The notes under the pieces: model-generated
Seen by the model: only the letters and a program-made list of their open reading frames with translations
Databases searched by the model: none
What the model was told of the DNA's origin: nothing
From: Nocardia cyriacigeorgica
Lineage (GTDB): Bacteria; Actinomycetota; Actinomycetes; Mycobacteriales; Mycobacteriaceae
Direction of reading: 5' to 3'
Length of the DNA: 64,000 nucleotides
Assembly (NCBI RefSeq): GCF_005863245.1
Contig: NZ_VBUT01000003.1
Coordinates: 434,001 to 498,000, forward strand
Translations under genes and position numbers: made by a program
Part shown: positions 53,284-61,233 of the stretch, piece after piece
Layout: each line of letters opens with the position of its first letter
Numbering within the stretch: position 1 is the stretch's first letter

Positions 53284-54172
53284 GCCAACCCTGTCGCAGC
53301 TGCGTGCGTTCGTCGCGATCGCCGAGTATCGGCACTTCGGCACGGCTGCGGCCCGGCTCAATGTGAGCCAGCCCACGTTATCGCAGGCGCTGGCCGCGCT
53401 CGAACACGGCCTCGGGTTACAGTTGATCGAGCGCAGCACCCGGCGCGTTCTGGTGACCGCCGCCGGAATGCGGCTGCTGCCACAGGCGATGGCGACGTTG
53501 GAGGCGGCCGATCGGTTCCTGGCCTCGGCCACCGGTGACGGTCTCGGCGGCACCCTGCGCATGGGCATCATCCCGACCGCTGCCCCCTACATTCTGCCGT
53601 CGCTGCTACCCGCTCTGCGGCGCAAGCTGCCCGCGCTGGTGCCGCAGGTGGTCGAGGATCAGACCGCCCGGCTGCTCGAGGGCCTGCGCACCGGTGTCCT
53701 GGATGTCGCGGTGCTCGCGCTGCCCACCGAGGCCTCGGGCCTGGTCGAGATCCCGCTGTACACCGAGGAGTTCGTGCTGGTCCTGCCGCGTGAACACGAA
53801 CTGGCCGGCCGCACCGACATCCAGCCCGCGGCCTTGGACGCGCTGCCGATGCTGCTGCTGGACGAAGGTCACTGCCTGCGCGATCAAACCCTGGAGCTGT
53901 GCCGCTCGGCCGACGCCCATCCCGCCACGGTCGGTGACACCCGCGCCGCCTCGCTGACGACGGTGGTGCAGTGTGTGGCGGGTGGGCTCGGCATCACGCT
54001 GATCCCGGAGATGGCGGTGGCGGCCGAAACCGCGCGCGGCACACTGGCGACAGCGCGCTTCGCCGATCCGGCGCCCGGCCGGACCCTCGGCATGGTCTAC
54101 CGCACGTCCACCGCGCGCGCCGACGATTACGCCTATATCGCCGAGATCATCCGCACCCAGCGTCCGGCGTGA
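53264..54172 (+). CDS. oxyR: peroxide sensor OxyR (LysR family)
   Basis: 302 residues from GTG. N-terminal winged helix (TLSQLRAFVAIAEYRHFGTAAARLNVSQPTLSQALAALE), then the regulatory domain with the redox cysteines C204 and C213 (GHCLRDQTLELC), spaced as in E. coli OxyR. The Cys pair is intact, unlike the decayed oxyR of M. tuberculosis. It likely activates ahpC-ahpD on peroxide. Confidence 0.95.
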   Translation: MTDQTYQPTLSQLRAFVAIAEYRHFGTAAARLNVSQPTLSQALAALEHGLGLQLIERSTRRVLVTAAGMRLLPQAMATLEAADRFLASATGDGLGGTLRMGIIPTAAPYILPSLLPALRRKLPALVPQVVEDQTARLLEGLRTGVLDVAVLALPTEASGLVEIPLYTEEFVLVLPREHELAGRTDIQPAALDALPMLLLDEGHCLRDQTLELCRSADAHPATVGDTRAASLTTVVQCVAGGLGITLIPEMAVAAETARGTLATARFADPAPGRTLGMVYRTSTARADDYAYIAEIIRTQRPA

Positions 54173-54178
54173 ACCACC

Positions 54179-54215
54179 GCCCTCCCCGTCGGCGCCGGAT
54201 GCGTCTGGGGGAGGG
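54179..54215. terminator. bidirectional terminator
   Basis: 9-bp stem GCCCTCCCC/GGGGAGGGC with a 19-nt loop, between convergent oxyR and the polyamine fusion gene. Confidence 0.65.
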
Positions 54216-54227
54216 CCGGTCCCGGTC

Positions 54228-55436
54228 TCAGTTCGCCGCGCGCAGCGCGTACGGTTCGATCGCCCCCCGCATCAGGGCGCGCGCGTCGATGGTGGAGGGG
54301 CGGTAGGGGAGAGTGGTGAGGCGGTCGAGCATGCCGGGTACGGGGTCGGCGATCGGGTCGACCAGGCCGAACAGGAACGACCACTCGTGTTCATCGCTGC
54401 CGTAGTGCACGACGGTGCCGAAGTTGTCGTGGAAACGCTGCCAGGAGCGTTTCAGGGTGTCGTTGCGCCACATGGTCGCGCAGCCGGCCTGGGCGCTCAG
54501 CACGCCGCCGGGAGCCAGTAGGGCGCGACATCGCTGCAGGAATTCGGCCTCGTAGAGCCGGTTGTGCTGGGCGTCTTCGACGCGCTCGTCGGGCAGATCG
54601 ATGACGATGACGTCGTAGCGCACGCCCTCGGCGGCGGCGCCGGCGAGGAAATCCCAGCCATCGGCGTAATGCACCCGCACCGGGCCCGAACCCTCCACGG
54701 CGGCGGCCAATTCGTCGGCGGTGTAGCCGTAGGGCAGATGTTCGGCGCACAACTGCACGGCCTCGCGGTCGATGTCGACGTGGTCGACCCGGGTGGCGCC
54801 CGCGGCGACCGACATCTGACTCGCCACGCCCTCGCCGGACCCGATGATGAGCACATTGTCGAGCTTCTCGGCCAGCACGAACGCGGGCACCATCATCGCC
54901 TCGTGATAGGTGATCTGGGAGAACTCGGTGGACTGGCGGTCGTTGTCGGAGAACAGGCTGATGCCCTGTTCGGTGCGTGCGATGAGCAGATGCTGGAACT
55001 CGGTCCTGGTGTCGAACAGGACGTCCGACAGATCCCAGATCCGGGTCAGGCCGGCGCCCATGGGTTCTTCGACGCGCTGCCCGGCCCGGCCCCTGCGCAC
55101 GGTCGACATGCGAACTTCCTTGGGCGACAACTCCTCCCGCAGCAACTCCACGGCCTTCTCCGCGCCGTCGCCGATGCTGCCGCAGGTGAACACGTCGACG
55201 AAGATGTCACCGGATTCGGGGTAGGTGTGGATCGAGGCATGCGATTCCGACAGCAATGCGAGCACCGTCACGCCCTGCGGGGTGAACTGTTTGCGCACCA
55301 CATCGCAGATGGTGACGCCGGCACCGACCAGTGACCGGCGCAAGGCCTGGTCGAGTCGTTCCAGGTCGTTGCACAGATCCGCGTCGACCCCGCCGAACTC
55401 GGCCAGCACATGCCAACCGGTGAACTCCGCCGTCAT
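54228..55436 (-). CDS. AdoMet decarboxylase-aminopropyltransferase fusion (SpeD-SpeE)
   Basis: 402 residues joining two enzymes. Residues 1-120 are a prokaryotic AdoMet decarboxylase: S65 in SESHASIHTYPE is the processing serine that becomes the pyruvoyl group, with H70, E74 and C85 (VFTCGS). Residues about 135-400 are a spermidine-synthase-type Rossmann methyltransferase-like domain with NVLIIGSGEGVASQM, HVDIDREAV and YDVIVIDLPDE. The first half makes decarboxylated AdoMet, the second moves its aminopropyl group onto a diamine. The upstream decarboxylase gene supplies that diamine, most likely putrescine. Substrate specificity (putrescine, cadaverine) is not certain. Confidence 0.9.
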   Translation of the reverse strand: MTAEFTGWHVLAEFGGVDADLCNDLERLDQALRRSLVGAGVTICDVVRKQFTPQGVTVLALLSESHASIHTYPESGDIFVDVFTCGSIGDGAEKAVELLREELSPKEVRMSTVRRGRAGQRVEEPMGAGLTRIWDLSDVLFDTRTEFQHLLIARTEQGISLFSDNDRQSTEFSQITYHEAMMVPAFVLAEKLDNVLIIGSGEGVASQMSVAAGATRVDHVDIDREAVQLCAEHLPYGYTADELAAAVEGSGPVRVHYADGWDFLAGAAAEGVRYDVIVIDLPDERVEDAQHNRLYEAEFLQRCRALLAPGGVLSAQAGCATMWRNDTLKRSWQRFHDNFGTVVHYGSDEHEWSFLFGLVDPIADPVPGMLDRLTTLPYRPSTIDARALMRGAIEPYALRAAN

Positions 55437-55446
55437 GGACACACAC

Positions 55447-56559
55447 TCACTCTCCCTCAGCGCCCACGACATGCACGGTCAAGGGCGGGAAACCATTGAA
55501 GGACACCGACGAATAACTCGCGGTATAGGCGCCGGTATCGAGAATCCGGACTCGATCCCCGGCTCGCAACGTGGTCGGCAGAAGGACCCGCGTGCGTTGA
55601 TACAGTACATCGTCGCCGTCGCAGGTCGGGCCCGCGACCACCGCCTCGTCCACCGGATCGCCGTCGCGGTCGGTGACGAAACGGTAAGCGATGTACTCGT
55701 TTTCGGTCTCGGCCAGGCCGTTGTAGCGGCCGATGTCGAGATAGACCCAGCGCCGCCCGTCCGGTGCGGTCCGCACCGCGACCACCTCGCCATGCACCAC
55801 GCCGGCCGTGGCCACCAGTGCGCGGCCGGGCTCCACCACCAGTTCGGCCGTCTCGGGCAGCAGGTCGACTGCCGCCCGAGCTGTCACGGCGGCGATCTGG
55901 TCGATACCGGGCGCGGATTCGGCATAGGAGACCGGAAGACCGCCACCGATATTCACCGTCGATACCGCAATGTCCTTGTCGGACAACGCGTCCACGATCC
56001 GCGCCGCCTGCTCGATGCCGATCCGCCAGGCCTGCGGATCGAGCTGCTGGGATCCCACATGGAAGTAGGGACCCGCGACGGTCAGGCCGAGGTCGCGGGC
56101 GCGCACCAGCAGCCGCAGCGCCTCGACCGGCGCGCAACCGAACTTGGTGCCGAACGGCGTCTGCGATTGCGGCGCCGCGGCCAGGAACCGGCATTCGACG
56201 GCGGAGCCGGGCGCGTGCTCGGCGATGCGCACCAGATCGTCCTCGGTGTCGAAGGCGAACCCGCGCACACCGAGCGCGTACGCGAGCGCGATATCGGCGG
56301 CCTTCTTGATCGGATTGCCGTAATAGAGCCGACCCGGGTCGACGCCGAGATCCAGGCACATCCGGATCTCGCCGACACTCGCGACGTCGAACTGCGCGCC
56401 TTCGGCATCGAGGACCCGCACCACCTGCGGCACCGGGCACGCCTTCACGGCGAAACGGATCCGGGCCCGCCGACCGGCCCGCAGAAGGGCGGCGTCGAGG
56501 GCTCGGTAGTTCTCGCGCACGCGCCCGGGGTCGACGAGCAGGTACGGGGATTCGGGCAT
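55447..56559 (-). CDS. PLP fold-III basic amino acid decarboxylase (ornithine decarboxylase type)
   Basis: 370 residues from ATG. Alanine-racemase-fold decarboxylase: Schiff-base K39 (FAVKACPVPQ), HVGSQ near 196, NIGGGLP near 236, catalytic Cys-Asp in GPTCDGDD (C313, D314) and C-terminal SSVSFNGFPPLTVHV, all hallmarks of ODC/lysine-ornithine decarboxylases. It lacks the AdoMetDC part, which is supplied by the next gene 10 bases downstream. Ornithine to putrescine is the most likely reaction; dual lysine/ornithine use is possible. Confidence 0.9.
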   Translation of the reverse strand: MPESPYLLVDPGRVRENYRALDAALLRAGRRARIRFAVKACPVPQVVRVLDAEGAQFDVASVGEIRMCLDLGVDPGRLYYGNPIKKAADIALAYALGVRGFAFDTEDDLVRIAEHAPGSAVECRFLAAAPQSQTPFGTKFGCAPVEALRLLVRARDLGLTVAGPYFHVGSQQLDPQAWRIGIEQAARIVDALSDKDIAVSTVNIGGGLPVSYAESAPGIDQIAAVTARAAVDLLPETAELVVEPGRALVATAGVVHGEVVAVRTAPDGRRWVYLDIGRYNGLAETENEYIAYRFVTDRDGDPVDEAVVAGPTCDGDDVLYQRTRVLLPTTLRAGDRVRILDTGAYTASYSSVSFNGFPPLTVHVVGAEGE

Positions 56560-56658
56560 CGGTGGATCTTTCGGTCGGGCAGCGGAGCGCAACAGTATCA
56601 GCGGCCCCTACCCGGAATCGAATCCGTCAAACCTCGAGTTCCGGTGATCGGTGCCCGG

Positions 56659-59157
56659 TCAGCCCGCGACCACAGTGACCTCGTCGAATACCACTTCTCC
56701 CGCCGCGTCGGACTCGGCCAGATCGACCACACCGACGATCGCCCAGCCGTGATCGCCCGCCGGGTCGTCGAGGGTCTGGCGCACCTGCCAGAAACCTGGC
56801 CGGGTCTCGACCCGGAACATCTGCGGACCGCGTGCGTCGGGGCCGGTGCCGATGGTGTCGTACTCGGCGAAATACGGCGCGAGTTCGGTTTCCCAGTCCG
56901 GGCCGGTGCCGAGGTCCTCCAGCGCCTGCCAGTTGCGCAGGGCCGCCAACTCCACCCGCCGGAACATCGCGTTGCGGACCAGCACCCGGAAGGCGCGCTC
57001 GTTGGCCGAGATCGGCCGGATGGTCTCCGCGCCGAAGGCCAGCTGCTCGGCGTCGGTCTCCGCGCCGGGGTTGGTGAGCTGCTCCCATTCGTCGAGCAGG
57101 CTCGAATCCACCTGCCGGATCAGCTCACCCAGCCACTCGGTGATGTCGTCGAGCTCCTCGGTGCGCGCGGACTCGGGCACCGTGCGGCGCAGCGCGCGAT
57201 AGGCGTCGGCCAGGTAGCGCAGCACGACACCTTCGGAGCGGGCCAGCTCGTAATGAGAGATGAGCTCGGCGAAGGTCATCAACCGTTCCACCATCTCGCG
57301 CACCACCGACTTCGGTGACGGCGCGAACTCCGACACCCAGGGATGGCCCGCCCGGTAGGTCTCGAAGGCGGGTTCGATCAGCTCGGCCAGCGGCTTGGGC
57401 CAGGTGACCTCTTCGAGCAGCTCCATCCGTTCGTCGTAGTCGATGCCGTCGGCTTTCATCTCCGCGACCGCCTCGCCCCTGGCCTTGTGCTGCTGCGCCA
57501 TCAGCAGCTGGCGCGGATCCTCGAGCGTCGACTCGATGAGCGAGATCACATCGAGGGTGTAGGTGGGAGATTGATCATCGAGTAGTTCGAACGCGGCCAG
57601 CGCGAACGGCGACAGCGGCTGATCGAGCGCGAAATCACGTTGCAGATCCACCGTCAGCCTCGCCATTCGGCCCTTGGCATCGGGTTCGGAAAGCTGTTGC
57701 ACCACACCGGCATCGCGCAACGCGCGATACAACCGGATCGCGCGCAGGATGTGCTTGCGCTGCGCCGGGCGCGGTTCGTGATTGTCCTCGAGCAGATGCC
57801 GCATGGCGTCGAAACAGTTGCCGGGCCGGGCGATCACATTGAGCAGCATCGAATTGGTGACCGCGAAGCGCGACACCATCGGTTCCGGCGGCGCGGCCAC
57901 CAAGCGGTCGAAGGTCTCCTCGCTCCAGGACACGAAACCTTCCGGCGGCTTACGCCGCTGTACCTTGCGCAGTTTCTTCGGATCGTCGCCGGCCTTGGCC
58001 AGCATCCGGGTGTTCTCGACCTCGTGATCGGGCGCCTGCACCACCACTGTGCCCATGGTGTCGTACCCGGCGCGACCGGCGCGCCCGGCGATCTGATGGA
58101 ACTCGCGGGCCTTGAGCCTGCGGGTGCGTACCCCGTCGTACTTGGTCAGCCCGGTGAGCAGCACGGTGCGGATCGGGACGTTGATGCCGACGCCGAGGGT
58201 GTCGGTGCCGCACACCACCTTCAGCAACCCGTCCTGGGCCAGCTTCTCCACCAGCCTGCGATATTTGGGCAGCATTCCGGCGTGATGCACGCCGATGCCG
58301 TGGCGGATCAGCCGCGAGAGGGTCTTGCCGAAACCGGCGGAGAACCGGAAGCTGCCCAAAGCCTCGGCGATGGCGTCCTTCTCGGCCCGGCTGGCGAAAT
58401 TCACGCTGGTGAGCGCCTGCGCGCGCTCGAGAGCGGCGGCCTGGGTGAAATGCACGACATAGACCGGCGCCTGATGGGTGGTGACCAGCTCCTCGAGCGT
58501 CTCGGTGATCGGAGTACGCGCGTAGGAGAACGTCAACGGCACCGGGCGCTCGGTCCCGGCGACGACGGCGGTGGAACGCCCGGTGCGCCTGCGCAGATCG
58601 GTGGCGAAGAAATCGACCTCGCCCAGCGTCGCCGACATGAGCAGGAACTGGGCGCGCGGCAACTCCAGCAGCGGCACCTGCCAGGCCCATCCGCGATCGG
58701 GATCGGCGTAGAAATGGAACTCGTCCATCACCACCTGGCCGATATCGGCGTCCGCGCCCTCGCGCAAGGCCAGATTGGCCAGGATCTCGGCGGTCGCGCA
58801 GATGATGGGCGCATCCGGGTTCACCGCCGCGTCGCCGGTGACCATGCCGACGCGTTCGGCACCGAACACCTCGCACAGGGCGAAGAACTTCTCGCTGACC
58901 AGCGCCTTGATCGGCGCGGTGTAGTAGGTGCGCTGCCCGCGCGTCAGCGCGAACAGATGCGCACCCACCGCGACCAGCGACTTCCCCGAGCCGGTCGGGG
59001 TGGCAAGGATGACGTTGGACTCCGAGGCCAGCTCCAGCAGCGCCTCGTCCTGCGCGGGATACAGCGGCGTCCCCTGCTCGGCCGCCCACGTCCCGAACGA
59101 CTCGTACAGCGCGTCGGCGTCGGTTCCCGGTATCTCGAGCAGCTCGGTCAGATCCAC
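56659..59157 (-). CDS. DUF3516 DEAD/DEAH-type helicase
   Basis: 832 residues. Superfamily 2 helicase: Walker A TPTGSGKS (53-60), DEFH (145-148) in place of DExH, SAT motif (LMSATLGE), and HQIAGRAGRAGYD in the second RecA domain. It then has the actinobacterial DUF3516 region (about 410-830), ending in a substrate-binding NTF2-like part (WQVRQTLDDPAGDHGWAIVG). It resembles Ski2/Mtr4-type RNA helicases in core layout. Its role in actinobacteria is not established. No operon partner. Confidence 0.9.
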   Translation of the reverse strand: MDLTELLEIPGTDADALYESFGTWAAEQGTPLYPAQDEALLELASESNVILATPTGSGKSLVAVGAHLFALTRGQRTYYTAPIKALVSEKFFALCEVFGAERVGMVTGDAAVNPDAPIICATAEILANLALREGADADIGQVVMDEFHFYADPDRGWAWQVPLLELPRAQFLLMSATLGEVDFFATDLRRRTGRSTAVVAGTERPVPLTFSYARTPITETLEELVTTHQAPVYVVHFTQAAALERAQALTSVNFASRAEKDAIAEALGSFRFSAGFGKTLSRLIRHGIGVHHAGMLPKYRRLVEKLAQDGLLKVVCGTDTLGVGINVPIRTVLLTGLTKYDGVRTRRLKAREFHQIAGRAGRAGYDTMGTVVVQAPDHEVENTRMLAKAGDDPKKLRKVQRRKPPEGFVSWSEETFDRLVAAPPEPMVSRFAVTNSMLLNVIARPGNCFDAMRHLLEDNHEPRPAQRKHILRAIRLYRALRDAGVVQQLSEPDAKGRMARLTVDLQRDFALDQPLSPFALAAFELLDDQSPTYTLDVISLIESTLEDPRQLLMAQQHKARGEAVAEMKADGIDYDERMELLEEVTWPKPLAELIEPAFETYRAGHPWVSEFAPSPKSVVREMVERLMTFAELISHYELARSEGVVLRYLADAYRALRRTVPESARTEELDDITEWLGELIRQVDSSLLDEWEQLTNPGAETDAEQLAFGAETIRPISANERAFRVLVRNAMFRRVELAALRNWQALEDLGTGPDWETELAPYFAEYDTIGTGPDARGPQMFRVETRPGFWQVRQTLDDPAGDHGWAIVGVVDLAESDAAGEVVFDEVTVVAG

Positions 59158-59199
59158 TCCGACAACCCTACGGGCCGCCGGAGCCGGGACCGATCCAGG

Positions 59200-60156
59200 T
59201 CAGCGCGGGTCGTCCTCGCCGGTGCCGGAGCCGTTGTCGCCGTATCCGCCCTGTTCGGCGAGGAAGCGCTCGAATTCGGCGCCGAGCTCGTCACCGCTGG
59301 GCAGCTCACCGTCACCGACCAGCAGACTCGACTGACGTTCCTGCGCGGAGACGAACGTGTCGTACTGGCGCTCGAGGGCGTGCACGACCGTCTCGACCTC
59401 GGAATTGCCCGCGATGTGCTCATTGACCTGCTCGCGCACGCGTGCGGCGGCCTCACCGAGCGCGGCCAGCGGAATATCCAGTCCGGCGTTCTCGCAGACG
59501 TGCTCGAGCAGCGTCTGCGCGGCCTCCGGATAGGCGGTCTGTGCCAGGTAGTGCGGCACGTGCACCGAGAAGCCGAGCGATTCGTGCCCGTGCTGGGCCA
59601 TCCGGTATTCCAGCAGCGAGGAGGCGCTGCCCGGCACCTGCAACTCACCCGGCCAGCGCTGGTTGTCCTCGATCAGATCGCGGTTGGACGAATGCGCGGT
59701 GATGCCGAGCGGGCGGGTATGCGGGATGGCCATCGGGATGGCGCTCAGGCCGATGCTGCGGCGCACACCCAGCTGCTCGGCCAGCAAACGCACAGCCGTG
59801 GTGAACTTCTCCCAGCGCAGGTCCGGTTCCAGACCCGACAGCAGCAGGAACGGGGTGCCCGCGGTGTCGCGCAGCGCCCACAGGTTCAGTTCGGGCTCGG
59901 CGTAATCGGCGAAGTGATCGGACTTGAACGTCATCAGCGGCCGCCGCGACCGGTAGTCGAGTAGCTCGTCCACGTCGAACGAGGCAACCAGTTCGCTTTC
60001 CAGGCTCTCGCGCAGGTGCGTCGTGGCCAGCCGCACCGCGTGACCGGCATCGGTGAAACCCTCGAGTCCGTGCACCAGGACCGGACCCGAACCGTCGTCG
60101 GACGACAGCTGCGGAGCGGGGAACTCCAGTTCGTACATTCGCGACTCGTAGTCCAT
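59200..60156 (-). CDS. PAC2 family protein (Rv2714 counterpart)
   Basis: 318 residues from ATG (MDYESRMYELEFP). PAC2 (proteasome assembly chaperone) fold: VLVHGLEGFTDAGHAVRLATTHL, LLSGLEPDLRWEKF and the SIGLSAIPMAIPHTRPLGI strand. It ends in a Glu/Gly-rich tail. Archaeal and eukaryotic PAC2 proteins act in proteasome assembly, and actinobacteria with proteasomes carry several copies; the function here is unproven. Earlier in-frame starts are Arg/Pro-rich without homology. Confidence 0.88.
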   Translation of the reverse strand: MDYESRMYELEFPAPQLSSDDGSGPVLVHGLEGFTDAGHAVRLATTHLRESLESELVASFDVDELLDYRSRRPLMTFKSDHFADYAEPELNLWALRDTAGTPFLLLSGLEPDLRWEKFTTAVRLLAEQLGVRRSIGLSAIPMAIPHTRPLGITAHSSNRDLIEDNQRWPGELQVPGSASSLLEYRMAQHGHESLGFSVHVPHYLAQTAYPEAAQTLLEHVCENAGLDIPLAALGEAAARVREQVNEHIAGNSEVETVVHALERQYDTFVSAQERQSSLLVGDGELPSGDELGAEFERFLAEQGGYGDNGSGTGEDDPR

Positions 60157-60406
60157 CGCGTACTCCTTCCTGCGCGGCGCACCCGACGTGCCGACGCCGA
60201 CGGGCCAGTATCTCGCACCGGTCGCCGCGTCGCGTGGTGTACCACAGTCCATTGTCCCCCATGGGCGATGCACTGCTTCGCGCGCGGGCGGACATCGACC
60301 CTTCCGTGGGAGCAACAGCGTCGATGGCACAAGCATTCCCGGGCAACGCACGCGCGACCAGGGTGGTCGGCGTGGCGTGGGCGGGCCGCCAGAGGAGTTT
60401 GGCAGA

Positions 60407-61135
60407 GTGGGGCCTGTGGGCGTGCCGGATTCGACGCACAGATCGTCGCTGGGTCGCGCGGTGGCCGGCGGCGCGCTGGCGGTGGCCGTGCTGCTGAGCG
60501 CCGGCTGCGGGTCCGAGATGTCCGGCCGGGCGGTACCCGCCGAGCCGACCGCGGTCAGTCGGCAGGTCGAGAAATCCTTGGCCGACCTGCTCCCCGAGCC
60601 CGCGGAATTCCCGGACGGCTACCCGGCCGTGGTGTTGCCCGCCGAGGCCGCCGGACAGGCCGCGGGTGATCTCGACGGTGTCGGGGCAGGCGCGAGCGTT
60701 GAGCCTGCCGAATGCACACCGCCCGAGGCTCGTTCGGGAGCCGACGGTCTCGCCGTCGCCGTCGGCACCGACGACGCGGCCCGCGCCACCCTGACCGTCG
60801 AACTGACCCGCACCGACACGCCGCTGCTGCGGCTGCGCAATCAGGTGCAGCAGTGCGAAACCATCCGGGTGTCGCGTTCCGGGGCGTCGAGCACGGTGAC
60901 CACCGAACTGGGACCGGCGCCGCAGGTCGACGCCGACGACGCCATGGCGCTGCGGCGCACGGTGCGGCCAGATGTCGGGGGAGCCGGACTCACCCAGTCG
61001 ATGAGCACGCTGATCGGGCAGATCGGGGACGTGCGCATCGCGGTGACCTACATGTCGTTCAGCGACAACGAGCCCGATACACAGGCACTGGAGCAGCTGT
61101 TCGACGCCGCCGTGAACAAGGTCGCGACCAGCTGA
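60407..61135 (+). CDS. secreted lipoprotein with LpqN-like layout
   Basis: 242 residues from GTG behind AGGAG. Lipoprotein signal with lipobox LSAGC (Cys34) after RAVAGGALAVAVLL. The mature part has two cysteines (PAECTPPEA and QQCETIRV) probably forming a disulfide. The alternating strands resemble the DUF5642/sensor-type lipoproteins of mycolate-bearing bacteria, but I cannot name a family with confidence. It is divergent from the PAC2 gene. Confidence 0.7.
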   Translation: MGPVGVPDSTHRSSLGRAVAGGALAVAVLLSAGCGSEMSGRAVPAEPTAVSRQVEKSLADLLPEPAEFPDGYPAVVLPAEAAGQAAGDLDGVGAGASVEPAECTPPEARSGADGLAVAVGTDDAARATLTVELTRTDTPLLRLRNQVQQCETIRVSRSGASSTVTTELGPAPQVDADDAMALRRTVRPDVGGAGLTQSMSTLIGQIGDVRIAVTYMSFSDNEPDTQALEQLFDAAVNKVATS

Positions 61136-61144
61136 AACGTGGAG

Positions 61145-61170
61145 TTGTCCACAGGCGGAAGTTATCCACA
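61145..61170. promoter_or_regulatory. pair of DnaA boxes
   Basis: TTGTCCACA (61145-61153) and TTATCCACA (61162-61170) are direct repeats 17 bases apart, both followed by GG. The first equals the common actinobacterial DnaA box, the second the E. coli consensus. They lie between a lipoprotein gene and the DUF4192 gene. Confidence 0.75.
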
Positions 61171-61233
61171 GGCCGGGTGAAAAGCCCAGGTCGCGTCCCG
61201 GTCACCGAATCGGCGATCCGGCAGGCTGCACCC

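Noticed and set aside
57640..59964. 774-codon plus-strand frame opposite the DUF3516 helicase and PAC2 genes
   Set aside because: It crosses two well-supported minus-strand genes and has the composition of a GC-driven shadow.
61145..61170. Chromosomal origin of replication
   Set aside because: Only two DnaA boxes, no AT-rich unwinding region and no dnaA/dnaN/rpmH neighbours.
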